From Nakamurella leprariae (GTDB taxonomy: Bacteria; Actinomycetota; Actinomycetes; Mycobacteriales; Nakamurellaceae), in NCBI RefSeq assembly GCF_016918035.1, contig NZ_JAERWK010000012.1, forward strand, positions 124,001-188,000: a stretch of DNA of 64,000 bases, written 5' to 3'. This document shows positions 36,554 to 47,860 of the stretch, piece after piece (positions within the stretch are counted from its first letter, which is position 1; every line of letters begins with the position of its first letter). The notes under the pieces are model-generated. The model searched no databases, was not told the DNA's origin, and saw nothing but the letters and a program-made list of their open reading frames with translations. A program made the translations under genes and the position numbers.

Positions 36554-38269
36554 ATGAGCGTGGCCGGAGTCGAGGCCGAGCACCGGGCAGGTGCACACCG
36601 CAGTCCGGGACGGCGGGGTCGGGGGAACCCGTCCGCCCTCCGCTGCCGGACGGGCAGCAGCAGGAGCAGCGGCCGACGGGTCGGCCGGTCGGTCACGGCG
36701 CTGGTCGCCGTGGTCGTCACCGTCGCCGGATCGCTCGGCCTGGTCGCCGGGACGGCCGCCGCGGCGCCGTCCCAGCTGGGGTCGTACGACCAGCAGCTCA
36801 TCAAGCTGGTCAACCAGGCCCGCAGCCAGGCCGGTCTGCCCGCCGTGGTCGAGGCCCGCGGGCTGACCCGGCTGTCGGTCGACTGGTCGACGCAGATGGC
36901 CAACCAGGGCCAGCTCAAGCACAACCCGAACGCCTGGACCCAGCTGCTCAGCTACGGGGCGTCCAACCGGACCGCGTGGGCCGAGAACGTGGCGCGCTGG
37001 TCGTCGGACGCGTACACCCCGGAGGAGACCTTCGCGGCGTACATGGCCTCGCCCGGGCACAAGGCGAACATCCTGGGCGCCGAGTACCGCTACGTCGGCA
37101 TGGGCACCATCACCGGCGTCGGTGAGGACGACTACAACACCATGACCTTCACCGACCGGGTCGAGGCCGGCCAAGCGGTGGACGGCAGCTCGGGTGGCGG
37201 CACGGCCCCGACCAATCCGACCACCCCGACCAATCCCGGGCCGAGCAACCCGGGCAGCGGCGGTGGGCAGCAGCAGGCCATCAACCCCACCGGCTCGTTC
37301 GACGGCGGGTCCCTGGCCGGCACCACCTACACGCTCAGTGGCTGGGCGTTCGACGGCAACAGCCCGACCACCCCGCTGAACGTCGACGTCTACGACACCC
37401 GACCGGACGGCACCTCGGCCGGCACCCGCCTGCTGGCGGACCGCAACCGGCCGGACATCGCCAGGGTGTTCCCGGCCGCCGGGGCCGCCCACGGCTTCGA
37501 GGGTCAGATCCAGCTCCGGGGCAGCGGCCGGCACCGGGTGTGCGCCTTCGCCATCAACACCGGCCCGGGCAGCAACGTCGTCCTGGGCTGCCGGGACGTC
37601 GACGTGCCCGGGCCGACCGGATCGTTCGACGGAGCAGTGTCGTCGGCGCCGGGCCGGATCGACGTGTCCGGCTGGGTGTCCGACGTGGCCGCTCCCGGCA
37701 ACTCCGAGGTGCACGTCTACGTGGCCGGGCCGAACGGCCGGGTCGGTACGCCCGGGATCCGGACCGGAGCTCCCCGGACCGACGTCGCGCGCGTGTTCCC
37801 GTGGGCCGGCGGCAACACGGGGTGGTCGGCCAGCGTGGCGCCCCAGGGGGCTGGGGTCAACGAGATCTGCGCCTTCGCCATCAACGCCAATCCGCCCGGG
37901 GCCAACCCGCTGCTGGGCTGCCGGACGGTGACGGTGCGGGACGCCTTCGGCGTGCTCGACGGGGTGTCGGTCTCGGGCGGCCGGATGACCGTCTCCGGGT
38001 GGGCGCTCAACCCGAACAACCCGGGCGAGCAGGTCGAGATCCACGTCTACGACTCGGGGCCGAGCGGGACCAAGGGCTACTCGGGCAACCGGGCCGGGGC
38101 CGGTCGCCCCGACGTGGCGGCAGTGTTCCCGGGCTACGGCGCCAATCACGGCTACTCGATCAGTCAGCCCATCACCGGCCGGGGCCGGCACTCGATCTGC
38201 GCCTTCGCCATCACCACCGGCGGCGGCGCCGGAAACCCCCTGTTGGGCTGCCGCGACGTGACCATCTGA
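36554..38269 (+). CDS. Secreted CAP/SCP-domain protein with three C-terminal repeats
   Basis: A 571-aa protein preceded by AGGGGGAG. A long basic N-terminus (to about residue 48) leads to a signal-peptide core (VTALVAVVVTVAGSLGLVAG) and a TAAAAP cleavage region. The CAP domain (about 78-205) has LIKLVNQARSQAGLPAV, WAENVARWSS and SPGHKANILGAEYRYVGMG. An Asn/Pro/Thr linker follows. Three units of about 95-100 aa then repeat the pattern SGWA...VHVYD...RPDVARVFP...ICAFAIN...NPLLGCRDV. CAP proteins are extracellular, possibly lipid- or wall-binding; the repeats look like a beta-rich attachment or adhesion module. Each unit carries two Cys that could pair. Confidence 0.88.
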   Translation: MSVAGVEAEHRAGAHRSPGRRGRGNPSALRCRTGSSRSSGRRVGRSVTALVAVVVTVAGSLGLVAGTAAAAPSQLGSYDQQLIKLVNQARSQAGLPAVVEARGLTRLSVDWSTQMANQGQLKHNPNAWTQLLSYGASNRTAWAENVARWSSDAYTPEETFAAYMASPGHKANILGAEYRYVGMGTITGVGEDDYNTMTFTDRVEAGQAVDGSSGGGTAPTNPTTPTNPGPSNPGSGGGQQQAINPTGSFDGGSLAGTTYTLSGWAFDGNSPTTPLNVDVYDTRPDGTSAGTRLLADRNRPDIARVFPAAGAAHGFEGQIQLRGSGRHRVCAFAINTGPGSNVVLGCRDVDVPGPTGSFDGAVSSAPGRIDVSGWVSDVAAPGNSEVHVYVAGPNGRVGTPGIRTGAPRTDVARVFPWAGGNTGWSASVAPQGAGVNEICAFAINANPPGANPLLGCRTVTVRDAFGVLDGVSVSGGRMTVSGWALNPNNPGEQVEIHVYDSGPSGTKGYSGNRAGAGRPDVAAVFPGYGANHGYSISQPITGRGRHSICAFAITTGGGAGNPLLGCRDVTI

Positions 38270-38274
38270 TCCAC

Positions 38275-38301
38275 CTGATCGATCTGATCGATCTGATCGA
38301 T
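38275..38301. repeat. 9-bp tandem repeat after the CAP gene
   Basis: CTGATCGAT occurs three times head to tail immediately after the CAP gene stop. The unit contains the self-complementary GATC, so the array can pair with itself. It may be a simple-sequence expansion; a terminator role is possible but unsupported. Confidence 0.75.
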
Positions 38302-38779
38302 CTGCGCGTCCGCTGGACCCACCGGCCGGGCTGCTTCCGGGACGTCGTCCCGGTCGCAGCCCGGCCGGTGGCGTGTCCGAGGCCGGCCGTCCACGGTCGA
38401 GGTCGTGCTGGCGCCCAGGCGCGCCGTCCGACGTCGCGGCGTGGTTCCGCGGCCCGCCGGGCCGGTCCGTCACCCGTACGGGTGTCGCCCGGCCGGGGCG
38501 GACTGACCACGCGGCGCGCCCATCGTGTTCACCGTCGCCTCGGTCCGGGAACAGGCTGCTTCGAGTAGATTGCCGACGTCCGTGCGGCGGTCGAGCCGGT
38601 CGCCGCGGCGGGTGGAACACGACCGACGGTCGCGCATCGCCGGTCCCGCAGTGGTCACCGACCACGGGACCGGAGCGGATGCGCCGCGACCGGGGAACAT
38701 CCGCGAGGACGTCCCGACCGAGGGCATCGGCTCCGGCCACCGCGGTGGTGCAGCCGACGAACACTGTGGAGGGACCAGC
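38302..38779. other. About 480-bp gap upstream of the FAD oxidoreductase
   Basis: No gene is recognised. TAGATT at 38566-38571 fits a -10 hexamer (TAnnnT), with only a weak -35 17 bp upstream, and GTGGAGGGA at 38767-38775 is the ribosome site of the next gene. Otherwise I see nothing in it. Confidence 0.5.
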
Positions 38780-40396
38780 ATGGCGGAGCAGCGGACGGCG
38801 ATCATCATCGGCGGCGGACCGGCGGGTCTGACGGCCGCGCTGGAACTGCTGCGCCGCACCGACGTCACGCCCGTGGTCTACGAGGCGTCGGACGAGATCG
38901 GTGGCATCTCTAAGACCGTCACCTACAACGGCAACCGGATCGACATCGGCGGACACCGCTTCTTCTCCAAGTCCGACCGGGTCATGGACTGGTGGAACGA
39001 GATCCTCCCGCTGGAGCACACGGAGTCGAACTCCTTCACCCTGAAGTACCAGGGCAAGACGCGGGAGCTGACCGGGGGCGCCACCGGGGTCGACCCCAAC
39101 GAGACCGATGACGTGATGCTGGTCCGCAGCCGGCTGTCCCGGATCTTCTACGGCGGCAAGTTCTTCAACTACCCGATCACGCTCGAGGCCACCACCATCC
39201 GGAACCTGGGCTTGGCGCGCATGGCCAGGATGGGCTTCAGCTACCTCAAGGCGACGGCTCGGCCGATCAAGCCGGAGGCCTCGCTCGAGGACTTCTACGT
39301 CAACCGGTTCGGGCGTGAGCTCTACAACACCTTCTTCCGCGACTACACCGAGAAGGTCTGGGGCGTGCCGTGCTCGGAGATCGCCCCCGACTGGGGCGCG
39401 CAGCGGGTCAAGGGCCTGTCGGTGGCCAAGACCCTCACCCACGCGGTGAAGAAGCGGTTCACCCGCACGCCGGTGCAGGACATCGCCCAGAAGGGCACCG
39501 AGACCTCGCTCATCGAGTACTTCCTGTACCCCAAGCTCGGCCCGGGCCAGATGTGGGAGACGGTCGCCCGCAAGGTCGTCGAGGCCGGCGGCGAAGTACA
39601 CCGGCACCGCGCGGTCACCCGGCTGCACACCGCCGGGGACCGGATCACCGCGGTCGACGTGCTGGACACCGAGTCCGGCGCCACCGAGACGGTGACCGGC
39701 GACCACTTCCTGTCGACCATGCCGGTCAACGAACTCATCGCGTCCTTCCAGGTCGACGGGGGCGCGGGGGAGGTCCCGGCGAACGTCCGCGAGGTGGCGC
39801 AGGGCCTGCCCTACCGCGACTTCATCACCGTGGGCCTGCTGCTGGACAAGTTGAAGATCAGGAACGAGACCGGGCGGTCCCCGTCCGGTCGCGCGGACCT
39901 GGTCCCGGACAATTGGATCTACATCCAGGAGCCGGACGTCAAGGTCGGCCGTCTGCAGATCTTCAACAACTGGAGCCCCTACCTGGTCGACAAGGACGAC
40001 AAGGTCTGGGTCGGCATGGAGTACTTCGTCAACGAGGGCGACGAGCTGTGGACCATGCCCGAGGAGCAGATGGCCCAGTTCGGCATCAGTGAGCTGGCCA
40101 GGATCAACATCATCGACGCCGCGGACGTGGTCGACTCCACCGTCATCCACGTGAAGAAGACGTACCCGGCCTACTTCGGCACCTACAGCCGGTTCGACGA
40201 GGTGCGGGCGTTCACCGACAGCTTCGCGAACCTGTACCTGCTGGGCCGCAACGGCCAGCACCGCTACAACAACCAGGACCATTCGATGCTCACCGCGATC
40301 GCTGCGGTCGACAACATCGCCTCGGGACGCCAGGACAAGGACAACGTCTGGGACGTCAACGTGGAGCAGGACTACCACGAGGAGAAGACGATCTGA
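38780..40396 (+). CDS. NAD(P)/FAD-dependent oxidoreductase (UGM/amine-oxidase-like)
   Basis: A 538-aa flavoprotein from the ATG at 38780. [19 protein letters not shown] at residues 6-24 is the FAD Rossmann motif. [31 protein letters not shown] and [17 protein letters not shown] are typical of the subgroup, and [20 protein letters not shown] near the C-terminus closes the FAD site. Relatives include UDP-galactopyranose mutase-like proteins, but the UGM active-site set is not obvious. Its stop overlaps the downstream epimerase, so a joint role in nucleotide-sugar or lipid-linked sugar chemistry is likely. The exact reaction is unknown. Confidence 0.83.
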   Translation: MAEQRTAIIIGGGPAGLTAALELLRRTDVTPVVYEASDEIGGISKTVTYNGNRIDIGGHRFFSKSDRVMDWWNEILPLEHTESNSFTLKYQGKTRELTGGATGVDPNETDDVMLVRSRLSRIFYGGKFFNYPITLEATTIRNLGLARMARMGFSYLKATARPIKPEASLEDFYVNRFGRELYNTFFRDYTEKVWGVPCSEIAPDWGAQRVKGLSVAKTLTHAVKKRFTRTPVQDIAQKGTETSLIEYFLYPKLGPGQMWETVARKVVEAGGEVHRHRAVTRLHTAGDRITAVDVLDTESGATETVTGDHFLSTMPVNELIASFQVDGGAGEVPANVREVAQGLPYRDFITVGLLLDKLKIRNETGRSPSGRADLVPDNWIYIQEPDVKVGRLQIFNNWSPYLVDKDDKVWVGMEYFVNEGDELWTMPEEQMAQFGISELARINIIDAADVVDSTVIHVKKTYPAYFGTYSRFDEVRAFTDSFANLYLLGRNGQHRYNNQDHSMLTAIAAVDNIASGRQDKDNVWDVNVEQDYHEEKTI

Positions 40397-41484
40397 GCGG
40401 CGTCACGGCGAGCCCCACCGGCTCCGGCCGGCAGCCGTCCCCGGGCCGGTCGATCCTGGTCACCGGCGGTGCCGGGTTCTTCGGCGACCTGCTCACCCGC
40501 CGGCTGCTGGCCGACGGGCACCGGGTGGTGTCGGTCGACCTGGAGCGCGACGAGTCCACCCACCCGGCGCTGACCACGGTGCGCGGCGACATCACCGACG
40601 CCGGGCTGCTGCACCGGCTGGCCGAGCAGCACTCCTTCGACGCCGTCATGCATGTCGCGGCCATGCTGGCGCACGACATCAAGGACCAGCGGCTGCTGTG
40701 GCGGTCCAACGTCGACGGCACCCGCACGGTCGCCGAGGTGGCCCGGACGCACGGCATCGGCAAGGTCGTCTTCACGTCGTCGAACTGCCTGTGGGGGCAC
40801 ACTTTCCGGCGTCCGGTGACCGAGGATGACGTCCCGGCGCCGGTCGAGCTGTACGGGCGGTCGAAGCTGGCCGGCGAGCGCATCCTGCTCGAGGAGTACG
40901 CCGGCGCGTTCGACACCGTGGTGTTCCGGTGCCCGACCATCGTGGAGGCCGGCCGGCTCGGCCTGCTGGCCATCCTCTTCGAGTTCATCGAGGAGAACCG
41001 CAAGGTCTGGGTGGTCGGCGGCGGCCGCAACCGGTACCAGTTCATCGCCGCACCGGATCTGGCCGATGCCTGCGTGCTGGCGCTGGACCACGTCGGCAGC
41101 CGGGTGTTCAACGTCGGCTCGGACGACGTCCCGACGTTCCGGGAGGCGTACGAGTCGGTGATCGGCGAAACGGGCAGCACCTCGAGGGTGGCCACTCTGC
41201 CGCGGTCGCTGGCGCTGCCGGCGATGCGACTGGCCCACGCGCTGCGGCTGTCGCCGCTCGGTCCGTACCAGTACAAGATGATCGCCGAGGACTTCGTCTT
41301 CGACACCAGCCGGATCAAGCACGAGCTGGGCTGGAAGCCGACGTTGACCAACGCCGAGATGCTGCTGCGGGCGTACCGGTACTACGCCGACCACGCCGCC
41401 GAGATCCGCGCCCGCACCGACGGCTCGGCCCACCACCGGGCCGCCGACATGGGCGTCATCCGCGTCCTGAAGTGGTTGAGCTGA
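40393..41484 (+). CDS. NAD-dependent epimerase/dehydratase, probable CTG start
   Basis: An extended SDR. The Rossmann motif [20 protein letters not shown] lies at about 40449-40508, upstream of the first in-frame GTG (40525), so that start would remove the cofactor site. No ATG, GTG or TTG occurs in frame before it. The only good candidate is CTG at 40393, which overlaps the preceding TGA as CTGA and follows GAGGAGAAG. From there the protein is 363 aa. [22 protein letters not shown] (Tyr-xxx-Lys) and [15 protein letters not shown] follow. It is likely to act on a nucleotide sugar; the substrate is unknown. Confidence 0.82.
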   Translation: MSGVTASPTGSGRQPSPGRSILVTGGAGFFGDLLTRRLLADGHRVVSVDLERDESTHPALTTVRGDITDAGLLHRLAEQHSFDAVMHVAAMLAHDIKDQRLLWRSNVDGTRTVAEVARTHGIGKVVFTSSNCLWGHTFRRPVTEDDVPAPVELYGRSKLAGERILLEEYAGAFDTVVFRCPTIVEAGRLGLLAILFEFIEENRKVWVVGGGRNRYQFIAAPDLADACVLALDHVGSRVFNVGSDDVPTFREAYESVIGETGSTSRVATLPRSLALPAMRLAHALRLSPLGPYQYKMIAEDFVFDTSRIKHELGWKPTLTNAEMLLRAYRYYADHAAEIRARTDGSAHHRAADMGVIRVLKWLS

Positions 41485-41499
41485 GCCCGGTCCCGCCGG

Positions 41500-42930
41500 T
41501 CAGGAGGCCAGGGCCAGCAGCGTGAGCAGCGTGGCCGCGGCCCATCCGAGGGCACCGACGAACACCGTCGTCGCCGTCCGGCGCCCGCCCACGCAGGTGG
41601 CCACCGCCGCGGCGAACAGCGGCAGCAGCACCAGCGCGTACCGGGGCTGGGTGCCGGTGGCGTGGTACAGGACGAAGAACGTGACCGGCAGGGAGATCCC
41701 GGACGCGACCAGGGCGCCGGCCGCGGCGGTGGCGGACCACTTGGACACCGAGGTCCACGGGACGGCCTGGGCGACGAGCAGCACCAGCACGCCACCGACC
41801 AGCCCGATCTGCACGATCTGCGCCAGGGTGGTCAGGTGCGCGGCCTGCGGCCAGGTACCGATGGTCAGCGGCTGCAGCAGCGCGCCGAACGCGTCGAGCA
41901 CCAGCGCGGGCAGGGACCGGTCGGTGGACAGCAGGGTCTCGTTCAGGCCGCCGTCCGCCGGGACGCCGTCGGGCAGCGGCGCCGTGCGCCACAGGTTCCA
42001 CAGCAGCGAGACCAGGACCGGCACCGCCGCCAGTGCGGCGATGCCGACCAGCCGGACCGGCCGTACCCGCGACCGGTCGAACGGCCGCCAGCTGCCGTCC
42101 GGAACGCCCGGGGCCGGGAACAGCGCGACCACCAGGACCGTGACCGCGGCGATCGGCACGTAGCTGGGCTTGGTCAGCGCCGCGGCGACCGCGACGACGA
42201 CCGCGGCGACCATCCGGGCCCGGTACGACCGGCGCCACCGGACGAGCAGCAGCGGGGCCGCGCCGTAGCCGAGCGTCAGGGCGTCGGGGGTGACCGTGGC
42301 GCCCTGGAACAGCACCGCCGGGGCAGCCGCCACCAGCAGGGTGGCGGCGACCGCCACCCGGGCGCGCACCCCCCACCGGAGCAGCGCGACGACCATGAGC
42401 GCCGCGCCCGCGGCGAACAGGACGCTCGAGACGATCCGGGCGGCCAGGAACAGGCTCATGCCGGTGACCGCCTGCAGCAGCCAGGCCAGCACCGCGGTCG
42501 GCACGTAGTACACCGGCCCGTACATCAGCACGTAGTTGACGCCGCCCTGCGGGACGGCGTCGTTGCCGACCGGGTCGGCGCACCGCAACTCGGTCAGCCA
42601 GACGGTGCCCCGGCAGGACCACTCGTGCAGGGTCAGCTCGGAGCTCACCGATCCGACGGCGGGCAGGGCGTGGCCGTCGAGCAGCTTGACCAGGTAGTCG
42701 AAGTGCACGCCCTCGTCGTAGAGCGACACCGGCTGGTAGGCGATGGCGCAGAGCAGCGCCATGAGCCAGACCAGCACCGCGGTGCCCAGCACGGCGACGA
42801 CGCGGGAACGGTGGACGCCGCCGGCCGTGCCGTTCGCGCCGTCCCCGGGTGACGGGTGGGCGGGCCGGGAGCCGGCCGTCCGGGGTGGCGGTGGACCGTC
42901 AGCATCCGGGCCGGCGTGAGACACCCGCAC
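41500..42930 (-). CDS. Multi-pass membrane protein, GT39/DUF2142-like glycosyltransferase
   Basis: A 476-aa integral membrane protein from a GTG start. After a Pro/Gly-rich cytoplasmic N-terminus, TM1 is VVAVLGTAVLVWLMALLCAI. The first extracytoplasmic loop carries LYDEGVHFDYLVKLLDG, where the acidic DE is placed like the catalytic or metal-binding Asp/Glu of GT-C enzymes. MYGPVYYVPTAVLAWLLQA and roughly ten further hydrophobic spans follow. Such proteins use polyprenyl-phosphate sugars outside the membrane. It resembles the DUF2142 protein at the end of the window (DEPQH, then YNPVYYLVTG). It is convergent with the epimerase, with a 15-bp gap. Confidence 0.75.
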   Translation of the reverse strand: MRVSHAGPDADGPPPPRTAGSRPAHPSPGDGANGTAGGVHRSRVVAVLGTAVLVWLMALLCAIAYQPVSLYDEGVHFDYLVKLLDGHALPAVGSVSSELTLHEWSCRGTVWLTELRCADPVGNDAVPQGGVNYVLMYGPVYYVPTAVLAWLLQAVTGMSLFLAARIVSSVLFAAGAALMVVALLRWGVRARVAVAATLLVAAAPAVLFQGATVTPDALTLGYGAAPLLLVRWRRSYRARMVAAVVVAVAAALTKPSYVPIAAVTVLVVALFPAPGVPDGSWRPFDRSRVRPVRLVGIAALAAVPVLVSLLWNLWRTAPLPDGVPADGGLNETLLSTDRSLPALVLDAFGALLQPLTIGTWPQAAHLTTLAQIVQIGLVGGVLVLLVAQAVPWTSVSKWSATAAAGALVASGISLPVTFFVLYHATGTQPRYALVLLPLFAAAVATCVGGRRTATTVFVGALGWAAATLLTLLALAS

Positions 42931-43138
42931 AACCTAACGGCGCGGCGCGACCCGACCAGGGACGCTGCGTCGCGTCGTCGGCCGGACCCTCACCGTCCGT
43001 GCCGGTGGCCCGGTCCGGGGTGGGCCGAACGGCGCGCGGGTCCCTGGTCGGGGTGGGTCGCCGGGATACGCTGCCCGGCATGGACAGTGCTGTGCCTGGG
43101 CACCGCGGACCTCTGCCCGACGACCGTCCGGGCGAACG

Positions 43139-43864
43139 GTGAGCGCGGCGGTGGACGAACGGCAGGACCCCACCGAGGACCTCACCTACGGCGACGTCTG
43201 GCTGGTCGTCCCGGTCTACAACGAGGCCCCGGTGGTCGCTGCGGTGATCCGGGACGCGTTGGCCACGTTCCCGAACATCGTGTGCGTCGACGACGGCAGC
43301 CGGGACGGTTCGGCCGAGCAGATCGCCACCACCACGGCCCGCCTGGTCCGGCACCCGATCAATCTCGGGCAGGGCGCGGCGATCCAGACCGGCGTCGAGT
43401 ACGCCCGGATGCAGCCGGGCGCCCGCTGCTTCGCCACCTTCGACTCGGACGGGCAGCACCTGGTGCAGGACGTGCAACGCATGGTCCACCGGCTGCGGAC
43501 CGAACCGATCGACATCGTCGTCGGCACCCGGTTCGCCGGCGACGACAGTCACATCCCCCGGCTCAAGCGCATCGTGCTGAAGTCGGCCGTCAAGCTCAGT
43601 CCGCGCGGCCGGCGGCTCGGGCTGACCGACTCGCACAACGGTCTGCGGGTGTTCAACCGGCGGGTCGCCGAGCAGATGGACATCACGTCGAACGGCATGC
43701 AGCACGCCCCCGAGATCGTGGAGATGATCGACCGGCGTGGCTGGCGGGTGGCCGAGGAGCCGGTCACCATCCGCTACACCGAGTACTCGATGGCCAAGGG
43801 TCAGTCCCTGCTCAACGGCGTGAACATCGTCTTCGACTCAGCGGTGCGCCGCAGGAGGTACTGA
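43139..43864 (+). CDS. Family 2 glycosyltransferase (dolichol-phosphate mannosyltransferase-like)
   Basis: A 241-aa GT-A protein from a GTG. VWLVVPVYNEAPVVAAVI, VCVDDGSRDGSAEQI, NLGQGAAIQTGVEYAR and FATFDSDGQH (DxD) are GT2 hallmarks. DSHNGLRVFNR and EPVTIRYTEYS follow as in polyprenyl-phosphate sugar synthases. It probably loads a sugar onto polyprenyl phosphate at the cytoplasmic face. The DUF2304 gene starts 3 bases after its stop, a very common pairing. Confidence 0.9.
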   Translation: MSAAVDERQDPTEDLTYGDVWLVVPVYNEAPVVAAVIRDALATFPNIVCVDDGSRDGSAEQIATTTARLVRHPINLGQGAAIQTGVEYARMQPGARCFATFDSDGQHLVQDVQRMVHRLRTEPIDIVVGTRFAGDDSHIPRLKRIVLKSAVKLSPRGRRLGLTDSHNGLRVFNRRVAEQMDITSNGMQHAPEIVEMIDRRGWRVAEEPVTIRYTEYSMAKGQSLLNGVNIVFDSAVRRRRY

Positions 43865-43867
43865 TCC

Positions 43868-45345
<1,478 letters not shown>

Positions 45346-46428
45346 TCAGCCCAGCGCGATCCGGTACGCCTGCACGGTGGCGGCCGCGCAGCGCTCCCAG
45401 GTGTGCGCCCGGGCGTGCGCGATGCGCTCCGCCCGGCCCCGGGCGGGGTCGCGGTCGACGACCGCATCGAGCACGGCCGCCAGTTCCGGGGCGTCACCGA
45501 CCGGGAAGACCGGGGCCAGCCCGGCGGTGACCTCGACCAGGGCGGGCGCCGAGCTGACCACCACGGGCGTTCCACAGGCCATCGCCTCCAGCGCGGGCAG
45601 CCCGAAGCCCTCGTCCACCGACGGCATGACCAGCGCCGTCGCGCCGGCGACCACGTCGCGGAGTTCCGGCAGCGGCAGGTACCCGCTGACCCGGACGCCC
45701 GGCCCCGGCTGCTGCGCAGGGCCCCACCCGGACGGGCCGACCAGCAGGAGATCCGGGACGTCGGCACCACGCTCGCCGCGCAGCAGCGCGTAGGCCCGCA
45801 GCAGCGTGTCCAGGTCCTTGCGCGGCTCCCGGGTGCCGACGAACAGCAGGTAGGGGGTGGTGCCGGTCGGGGCCGGACCGGCCCCCGGCTGCTGGAACCA
45901 GCGTGCGTCCACGCCCAGCGGCGTCACCACCACCTCGGGCAGCAGCGGCCGGTAGGCCTCCTGCAGCGCCCCGGCCACCGCGGCGGTGGGCACGCAGACC
46001 GCCGCGGCGCGGCGCAAGCCCCGCGGGACCAGATCGACCAGCGCGCGGGCGGTGCGGTCGACGGTGCCCGGATGGTGCAGGTAGGCCAGGTCGTGCACGG
46101 TCAGCACGCCGGTCGCCCGGCCGGTGGGCGGCAGCACGAAGTTGGTGGCGTGGAAGACCTGCGACCGGCCGGCCAGCGCGCCCACGGTCGGGAACTCGGC
46201 CCGGGTCCACAGCGACCGCAGGCCCCGGGCCGGCACCGGCGTCGCCCGGGTGCGCACGCCGGCGGGCACGGCGGTGCGCAGATCGCGCCAGCCGCGCGCG
46301 GTGAAGGCGGTCGCTCCGACGGCGACGTCGTCCCGCTGGGTCAGCGCGGCCAGCAGCTCGTGGGTGTACCGGCCGATGCCGGTGAGCGGGCCGAGCAGGG
46401 GAGTCGCGTCGAGCGTCGCCGTGATCAC
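45346..46428 (-). CDS. Family 4 glycosyltransferase
   Basis: About 360 aa from the GTG at 46428; the frame runs on to 46593, but that part overlaps the upstream gene and is not homologous. LLGPLTGIGRYTHELLAAL begins the N-terminal GT-B domain. LTVHDLAYLHHPGTVDR, YLLFVGTREPRKDLDTLLRA and MPSVDEGFGLPALEAMACGT (the E-x7-E region) match GT4 enzymes such as mannosyl- and rhamnosyltransferases. It begins 10 bases after the upstream gene's stop and is last in the minus-strand export/glycosyltransferase operon. Donor and acceptor are unknown. Confidence 0.9.
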   Translation of the reverse strand: MITATLDATPLLGPLTGIGRYTHELLAALTQRDDVAVGATAFTARGWRDLRTAVPAGVRTRATPVPARGLRSLWTRAEFPTVGALAGRSQVFHATNFVLPPTGRATGVLTVHDLAYLHHPGTVDRTARALVDLVPRGLRRAAAVCVPTAAVAGALQEAYRPLLPEVVVTPLGVDARWFQQPGAGPAPTGTTPYLLFVGTREPRKDLDTLLRAYALLRGERGADVPDLLLVGPSGWGPAQQPGPGVRVSGYLPLPELRDVVAGATALVMPSVDEGFGLPALEAMACGTPVVVSSAPALVEVTAGLAPVFPVGDAPELAAVLDAVVDRDPARGRAERIAHARAHTWERCAAATVQAYRIALG

Positions 46429-46438
46429 GGCGGCCCGC

Positions 46439-47860
46439 TCATCGTCCCGGCCGCAGCAGCGCCACCAGCCGAGCCGGCAGCAGGCGGGCGATCCGGCGGG
46501 CCACGCCCGCGGCCACCCGCCGCGAGCCCACTCGGACGAACTGCCGGCGCCCGTTGACCCGCACGTACTCCTGGGCGTGGGCCAGCCGGTCACCGAGCCG
46601 GCCGCCGACCATCGGCCGGCGGTCGACCGGTCGCGACCCGCCGTCCTTGTCCGGTGCCCGCCACGGATCCGCGCAGTAGCGGACGAGCGGGGCCAGCGCC
46701 TGCTCCCAGCGGAACCGCGCGGCCACCGCGGTGGCCGCGGTCCGGCACCGGGCCAGCTCGGCGGGATCGGTCAGCAGCTCCCGCAGCGCGGCGGTCAGCC
46801 CGGTGCGGTCGCCCTCGGCGACCACCCGGCCCAGCTGCTCCCGCCGCACGATGCCGGCGAACTCGTCGCCCTCGGTGCAGACGATGGGCAGGCCGGCCCA
46901 GAGATAGTCGAGCATGCGGGTCCGGAACGAGAACGCGGTCTCCACGTGCACCACGTGGGTCGAGACGCCGATGTCGGCGTCGGCCAGGTACCGGCCGCGG
47001 TCGGCGTACGGCACCCATCCCTCGCGGAAGAAGACGTGCCGGCCGAGCAGCCCCAGGGCCTCGGCGCGGTCCATCGCCGCCCGCAGCACCGTGGTCGAGA
47101 GGTCGTCCAGCGACGGGTGTTTGGTGCCCATGAAGAGCAGCCGCACGTCGGGGACATCGGCGACGAGATCGGCCACCGCTTCGACCAGGGTGATCGGGTC
47201 GAACCAGTTGTAGACGCCACCCGCCCAGATGAGCAGCCGGTCGTCGACGCCGATGCCCTCCATCACGCCCTTCACCGCGCCATGGGCGCCCGCCGGCAGC
47301 GGCTCCTCGGCGCCGATGCCGAACGGAGCCAGGTCGATGAGGGACCGCAGGGTGCTGTCCTGCCGGTAGGTGGCCGGGTTGATCCGGCCGGCCGCCGACA
47401 GCCAGCCCAGCCAGAGGTCCCGTTGCCGCTCCGACGCGCAGAGGAAGAAGTCGCCCTCCTCGAACTGGACCCGCAGCGCCTGCAGGCCGCCGGCCAGTTC
47501 CCGCACGTGGGTCTCCGGATCGTTGCCCGCGGAACCCTCGAGGATCTCCAGGTGGATGGGGTCGTACATGTCCATCACCAGGTGGGCGCCGAGCCGGGCC
47601 AACCACGGGTGGGACCGCAGGGTGAAGCCCTGCAGCAGGATGATGTCGACGTCCTGGGCGAGTCCGCGCAGCAGGTCTGCGGACCCGTCGCAGACGGCGA
47701 ACCGGGGGCTGGAGAGGTCGGCCTTGCGGGTGGAGGCGAGCCGCACGTCGTGGCCGGCGGTGGCCAGCACCTCGGCGATGTTCCAGGCCCGGATGCCGGG
47801 CCCGGCCATCCGGGCGCCGAGCACGTCGTCGGTCACGATCAGCACGGAGTGGGCGGTCAT
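46439..47860 (-). CDS. GT4-like glycosyltransferase
   Basis: A 473-aa GT-B protein from the ATG at 47860. SVLIVTDDVLGARMAGPGIR and WNIAEVLATAGHDVRLAST form the N-terminal domain. LIWAGGVYNWFDPITLVEAV, LLFMGTKHPSLDDL, HVETAFSFRTRMLDYLWAGL and PIVCTEGDEFAGIV form the C-terminal donor domain. A basic C-terminal tail (RRVAAGVARRIARLLPARLV) could touch the membrane. The start overlaps the stop of the gene before it (ATGA). Confidence 0.87.
   Translation of the reverse strand: MTAHSVLIVTDDVLGARMAGPGIRAWNIAEVLATAGHDVRLASTRKADLSSPRFAVCDGSADLLRGLAQDVDIILLQGFTLRSHPWLARLGAHLVMDMYDPIHLEILEGSAGNDPETHVRELAGGLQALRVQFEEGDFFLCASERQRDLWLGWLSAAGRINPATYRQDSTLRSLIDLAPFGIGAEEPLPAGAHGAVKGVMEGIGVDDRLLIWAGGVYNWFDPITLVEAVADLVADVPDVRLLFMGTKHPSLDDLSTTVLRAAMDRAEALGLLGRHVFFREGWVPYADRGRYLADADIGVSTHVVHVETAFSFRTRMLDYLWAGLPIVCTEGDEFAGIVRREQLGRVVAEGDRTGLTAALRELLTDPAELARCRTAATAVAARFRWEQALAPLVRYCADPWRAPDKDGGSRPVDRRPMVGGRLGDRLAHAQEYVRVNGRRQFVRVGSRRVAAGVARRIARLLPARLVALLRPGR

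Noticed and set aside
36494-40378. A 1294-codon minus-strand open frame opposite the CAP and FAD genes
   Set aside because: It is a shadow of high-GC codon bias: the protein is low-complexity Gly/Val/Asp/His-rich without any domain, while the plus strand encodes clear CAP and FAD-oxidoreductase motifs.
38780-40396. Assignment of the FAD protein as UDP-galactopyranose mutase (glf)
   Set aside because: Only the general FAD fold and some subgroup motifs match; it is longer than typical UGM (about 380-400 aa) and lacks an obvious UGM active-site set.
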